Positions 59,567 to 64,000 of a DNA stretch of 64,000 nt are shown here, piece after piece. The stretch's first letter is position 1; every line of letters begins with the position of its first letter. Source of the DNA: Tetrastigma voinierianum (Eukaryota > Streptophyta > Magnoliopsida > Vitales > Vitaceae); the NCBI GenBank assembly GCA_016808115.1, contig JAEQBH010009476.1:62001-126000 (forward strand), in the 5' to 3' direction. The position numbers and the translations under genes were made by a program. The notes under the pieces are model-generated. The model did not search any database and was not told the DNA's origin. It was given only the letters and a program-made list of their open reading frames with translations.

Positions 59567-60882
59567 GTAATTCTCTTCCTTATGTCCATGTTAAACAACT
59601 TTCTTGGCTGTAATAGGAGCATAGAATGTCTCTGGGGAACTGTGAAATCATCTGGCTCCTTCAAAAAAGAAAATGGAAAAAAGAAACCTTCTTGATTTAA
59701 AATTCAGGCATTCTATCTTGGTAGAAACATCTCAATGATCTCAAGGTTCATTCATTTGTTATCTATTTGCTAATTCTTTTCTTACCATATTTGTTTGCCT
59801 TTCTTGCATGATTATTTGCAAAACCATTGTTGTTAGAAAACATTTTGATGTATGATTCCATGGCCCAAATGCAACTTCTTTCACCTTAGCCCCGTTTGGG
59901 ATTTGAATATTCTTGGTTTCAGGTCACAACGAACTATATGTTACATTTGTAAGGTTTAATACGGTGAACCAATGTTGCTTTCATCATCTCAATGGCTCTT
60001 AGAAACATAGCTAGCACCCATTTTGATATGTTGTGAACCTACATTCAAAAAATCAACTGTTGTCATCAGTATGGCTCCTTGTTTATGCTTCAAAGAAAAC
60101 TAATGAAATGCTTGGGGATGTTATATGAATTCACATCAACTGGGCATGTCTGATGTACTTGCTTGGCTGCCTACGGCAATCATGGTACTAAATATCAATA
60201 TGGGGTCTTTTCATGGGCCAATTCTTTATATACAAGTGAATCTGGATAATTTGCAGGTTTCTGGTAATGACAATTGGAGGGACAGGATGCATTAAAGAAG
60301 ATAAGGTCATGTATTATGCCACTCATGATAACTTTCATAGAGAAAAATTAGGTACAGATTTTGGGAATTTGTTTAATGAACATTGTACTCATCCAAATTA
60401 GCTGATTACCATACCAAATTTTCTGCTTTATTGTGTATGGTTGGTTTGATGTTTACTGGTAGAATTCCAGTAGATCTTACCACAGATTCTGATGTGTGTA
60501 GATCTATTATTGATTTGACATTTCCATGCATCCATTCAATGCCCATGAAGAGTTATTTTCTTTATATCAAAGGGTAACCTATAATTTTGATAAAACTTGA
60601 AACTGAACTTATGTAATATTAGTTAGCATTTATTGAATCTAACAGCAGGTGATTTTACCCCAGATTATAGCTTCTCATATAGTGTGGCACACGGCCAGAA
60701 GGCTGGTTCAATCTTAAAGATATGTATGATGTTGATATCGCATTCCCTAGTAGCATTACTCCGTCATAACTCTCCTCTCTATTTAGGACAGACATCAGTC
60801 CAGTGATCGATAGTTGTTGTTAAGATGTTTGAAAGCTCTTCCTTAACGTTCAATAACAATGCTTTGGAATAACTTTGCAGGT
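59567..60882 (+). other. APO2-like intron 3
   Basis: About 1.3 kb between the KVLPAVH- and WCNEIHVG-coding exons. It contains no recognised gene or repeat; a frame at 60383-60577 appears incidental. Confidence 0.55.
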
Positions 60883-61697
60883 GGTGTAACGAAATCCATG
60901 TTGGACGGATGGGGCTTGTATTTCAGGTCATGTGAAGTCTACAGGCTTCAATCCGCAAGAGCGCTCATGAATGGACAAATGCATTCATCGAAGATATATT
61001 GGTACCTGTTGATGCTTTTCACCTCTTAGACCGTCTTGGTAGGCGTATTTCCCATGAAGAGAGATTCTCAATTCCTAGAATTCCAGCTGTGGTTGAGCTC
61101 TGCATCCAAGCTGGGACAATTCTTCTGAATACCCCACAAGAAGGAGAAGAAGCCAATTATCCGCATCAACAAAAGTAGATTCATAGTCTGAGATGAAAGT
61201 GAACTTCTTGGACCCTGTCTGAAGTCCCCGAGATCACCACTACTATTAACTGAAATACCTGATTCAGAAATCCAGGGCCCCTTCACAGGAGTGCAGAAGA
61301 AACAGCCTTGCTTGCTGAGGAAACACTTAAGCAGGAGAAAATGAGGGGAGGAGCCAGAAGCTAATGAGAATGTACCAGTAAGGGTTTGTGGATGTGTGTA
61401 GAGAGTTTTCACATAGGGCCATCCGGACACAAGGGGCAAACTGCGGCGCTCACAAACACCTTCATAGAGCTGTAGTAGCATGGTTGTGAGCGGCTGTTCT
61501 CAATGACAAATACCGCCAAGATATGTATGGCATGTTCCTAAGGCAAACCCTGGAAAGAAGGCTTAGAACTTCTATGGTCAAACCTGTTGTGAGTGGAATA
61601 TGTGTTTGACTGGTGCAGCTGTGCCCTGATCAGTACAAACCAACCATGAGGTTGGATGTTGGGATCAACAGATGTTAAAGCTGAGATGGTTGTCTGA
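60883..61697 (+). CDS. APO2: APO2-like last exon (APO repeats 1 and 2, C-terminus), frameshifted
   Basis: Acceptor tttgcag| at 60882. Frame 1 encodes WCNEIHVG (60884-60907). After a shift come HEWTNAFIEDILVPVDAFHL, LDRLGRRISHEERFSIP and RIPAVVELCIQAG (60966-61113). The second APO repeat is spread over frames at 61320-61560 (AEETLK, EKMRGGA, RVCG then decayed CPEVHIGPSGH). The end reads MRLDVGI (61652-61672) and EMVV stop at 61683-61697. Conserved Cys/His residues of the first repeat are present in part. The open minus-strand frame at 61068-61481 is a shadow. Confidence 0.82.
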
Positions 61698-62649
61698 GCT
61701 AGTCTTTTTCATCTTTGTTTTGGTTAAGAGTTGTATAAAGCTTGTAGAATATTAAAGATAAATACAATATTTTATCATGAATTAAATGTTTGGCTTTTGC
61801 TTTATCATAGGAGTGAAAGAAGGTATGTGGGAGGTAACTTGGTTGGGCAGTGGCATATTAGGTTGAGGTTGTTCGATGGTATTAACAGTCGATTTCTTTT
61901 TCAAGAGGCTATTGAAGGTTTACCTAATTGTTAATTTCATGATCCTGTGGAATTAGTCGAAATGCACATAAGCTAGCATGGACATCAATGGTTATTAAAA
62001 TAAAAGCAATTCAAAAGGAAGTAATCCTTATCTTCTTGCTTCAATTAAACTTTGTGTACAGCAGTCTAGTTGACATCAGTTAAACAGGATATAAACTCTT
62101 TATAGACTGTTTTGATTGTGTTTCAATATGGCTTTGGATCCCACAATACTGTAATGATAAGTTAACATATGGAGTTTCATTTTAATTTATTTATCTTCAT
62201 AGCACTCTGTATTAAACTATAATTCATTATAAATCTAAATTAAGTAATTGATGGAGTCAACTTCTCAATGACATCATGAGTGTTGATAACATGTTGCTGT
62301 GATTTAGGTAATTTTAAGTCGTTAATTTATAACTTATTACTTAATTTTAAGTTACATGTTAAAGTTACCAACCCAATATTTAAAATAAAAAAATCTATAT
62401 ATTTGCTTTATTTCTTTTGACATCTATTCACTTGACATTGCACTTCTTAGTAATATTACTGTTTCTTTGGAGATTTAAACTTGGTTCTTCTCTTTGTCAT
62501 GTTCAACCCTTAACTATCTCAAACCAAAATACTTATTGGCAATAAATCCATTCTTATTAATTTTAACTCATCTTTATCTTAATTATTCATTAATATTATT
62601 ATCAACATTTGTATTAAAGTAATATACAAAACATCATGATTAGAGGAAT
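61698..62649. other. Downstream flank of the APO2-like gene; AT-rich, no gene seen
   Basis: It should contain the 3' UTR; aataaa-like signals are not distinctive. The stretch ends abruptly where Tekay integrase coding begins. Confidence 0.5.
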
Positions 62650-63850
62650 TGTGGGAACATATCACGATGGACTTTGACTCACCCCGCGCGGGCGTCTTTG
62701 AAAGCGACCACGATCAGGTGATTGTGGGGCCAGGCTCACCAAGTTGGCACATTTTACGCTATCAGATGATCTTCACCTTTGGAGGAATTACGCGGAGATA
62801 ACTATATATATATATATGCTCTGCAAAGGGTGTTGGGATTACATGCGAGGTGTCGGTCTACATGTATCGGACCAGGATCCTAGGTTTACGGCTCACTTTT
62901 GGAAGGTTTTCTGAAAGCCATGGGAACCGCAGTTGATGAAGCGCTTGCTTTCATCCCATGCAAACCAGGCAGTTAGTCGGAAAGAACTATTTAGGTTTTG
63001 GAAGACATCCCTCACGAGCATGCGATCACTGTGGATCTTGAGGGTGTTTGGGAAGATCTTACCCTTAGTGGGGTTCGCGTGCAATGGTTGTCAAAAGCTG
63101 AGCATATGAGGCACACTGGGGAGACTTTATATGGGAGGCTTCATGTCAGGGAATGCGCAGTTTGTTGGACGAAGGTGGAGAGATCCTGTGGTCGGATTTG
63201 GTTAGAACGTCAAGAAGGGGTGGTTGATACGAAAAACGTCTTCACGGCTTAGAGCTGGCAGGAAGGATTGCAGCCACAGGAGGTAGACGACGGCCGACCT
63301 CTGGGGTTTGAGGTGGGTGATCGTCTTCCAGGTGAGTGCTTAGGGAGTGGTCAGGTTCGGCAGTTGGGAAGCTGAGCGTCGAGGGATATATCAGGCCTTT
63401 AAGATTACTCGAGAGGTGAAACACGATTGCATATCGGTTAGCGCCCATCACCGAGTTACATCAGTGTCCGTAGAAATTGATTTCCATGTCTCATGCTCGG
63501 TATACTCGAGATCATTCGTGTAGTGGATTGGGGAGAGTTAGTATTGTCGGATGAGACAGCCGAGGAGGGGCCGGTCGCGTGTCTAAGTGGATGGCGGGAT
63601 TCGGTTTTGATCACATAAGGCCGTCTGAGGCTATTCTCAGAAGGTGTTATTGGCATCTTTGAGGATTGGAGAGGCGACATGGAGCGCGAGGACACGATCA
63701 CGCACATGCCTATCCTTTCTTGGGCTGGATGAAGGTACAGTGGTTTAGTCGTTTGGTGATTAAATGATGGTTTATATGCTTCTTGTTACGTACGGTTGCA
63801 TATGCATGGGATTGAGTGTATGTGTGTGGGGAATTTCGAGACGAAGTGCA
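62650..63850 (+). pseudogene. 5'-truncated Tekay-type integrase fragment (element E)
   Basis: It begins in mid-integrase with WEHITMDF (62652-62675), then fragments like SPSWHILRYQMIFTFGG (62730-62785), and decayed pieces to FVVGDHVF-like text near 63310. The C-terminal end near 63660-63720 (RGDMERED) matches the chromodomain-adjacent tail. It is colinear with 34135-35170 of element D but diverged, with a TA expansion at 62803-62817. Gag, protease, RT and RNase H are absent. Confidence 0.75.
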
Positions 63851-64000
63851 AGAGAGGGAAGAATGTAAGCATAGGAAAATTAGAATTTTTGGAAAAAATG
63901 GAAAAAAAATTATAATAATAATAAATTACCATAATGGTTTAGAAGCCTAGAAAATTCTCTGAGATCTCGATAGCTTGAAATGGATTTCATCGTTTGATTC
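63851..64000 (+). repeat. Polypurine tract and start of the 3' LTR of element E, running out of the window
   Basis: agagagggaagaa (63851-63863) is followed by TGTAAGCATAGGAAAATTAG, equivalent to the LTR start at 35280 in element D. The LTR continues beyond 64000. Confidence 0.72.

Larger units (their letters stand above)
51463..61697 (+). pseudogene. APO2: APO2-like chloroplast protein gene (ACCUMULATION OF PHOTOSYSTEM ONE family), interrupted and probably inactive
   Basis: At least four exons encode the DUF794/APO family: a transit-peptide-like start, the YSRKEKKPFPKPIVELRRA segment, two APO zinc-binding-like repeats, and the MRLDVGI ... EMVV C-terminus. APO1 promotes chloroplast group II intron splicing and photosystem I assembly; APO2 is its plastid paralogue with a less clear role. 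APO2 rather than APO1 is favoured by the basic segment after DLPRYY. Defects include an in-frame TAA at 59280, TAG at 59472, a phase mismatch after exon 1 and many frameshifts in the last exon. Intron 2 carries a 4.9 kb Reina element. It could be a true pseudogene, or a functional gene with uncorrected sequence indels. Confidence 0.8.

Noticed and set aside
61068..61481. 137-codon open frame on the minus strand
   Set aside because: Antisense to the APO2-like last exon; the + strand spells conserved APO motifs.

Overview
This window is nuclear DNA from a flowering plant, most likely a eudicot. It is AT-rich, has one intron-containing chloroplast-protein gene, and is otherwise filled with nested plant LTR retrotransposons, a hAT DNA transposon and a SINE. 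I see no bacterial features, CRISPR arrays, rRNA genes or working tRNA genes. The species cannot be named from the sequence.

Layout: 1-893, probable 3' tail of an older Ty3/gypsy element. 894-12499, a full-length Athila-type Ty3/gypsy element on the + strand (element A) with two LTRs, a tRNA-Asp primer site, gag, pol and an Athila env-like region. 12500-15760, an LTR-like region (B) containing about 17 decayed copies of a TGTCGCGACA palindrome. 16080-27740, a Ty1/copia pol split inside its RNase H domain by a minus-strand Athila-type element (C, about 17376-27280). 28391-36170, a Tekay-type Ty3/gypsy chromovirus (element D) with a 2.9 kb LTR, a deleted RT core and a truncated 3' LTR. 36171-40000, a jumble of inverted and direct LTR pieces. 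40000-44000, AT-rich DNA with a SINE flanked by target-site duplications (TSDs). 44150-48860, a minus-strand hAT transposase (DUF4371 / zinc finger MYM-type 1-like) split by a 2.6 kb solo LTR with a perfect TGATT duplication. 51463-61697, an APO2-like gene (+ strand) whose second intron carries a 4.9 kb Reina-type element with a perfect CATTA duplication. 62650-64000, the 3' part of another Tekay-type element running out of the window.

The only host gene is the APO2-like locus. Both its own exons and the transposon genes are broken by frequent small indels and stops. This is either real decay, with the APO2 copy a pseudogene, or uncorrected indel error in the assembly; the sequence alone cannot decide.

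I did not find a new biological system. The strongest observations are three insertions where reading frames resume on the far side (hAT/solo LTR, copia/Athila, APO2 intron/Reina), the SINE, the dispersed TCGCGA palindromes, the GTACCGGTAC arrays in the Athila LTRs, and the head-to-head Tekay LTR junctions. All element names rest on recalled family features, not on a search.
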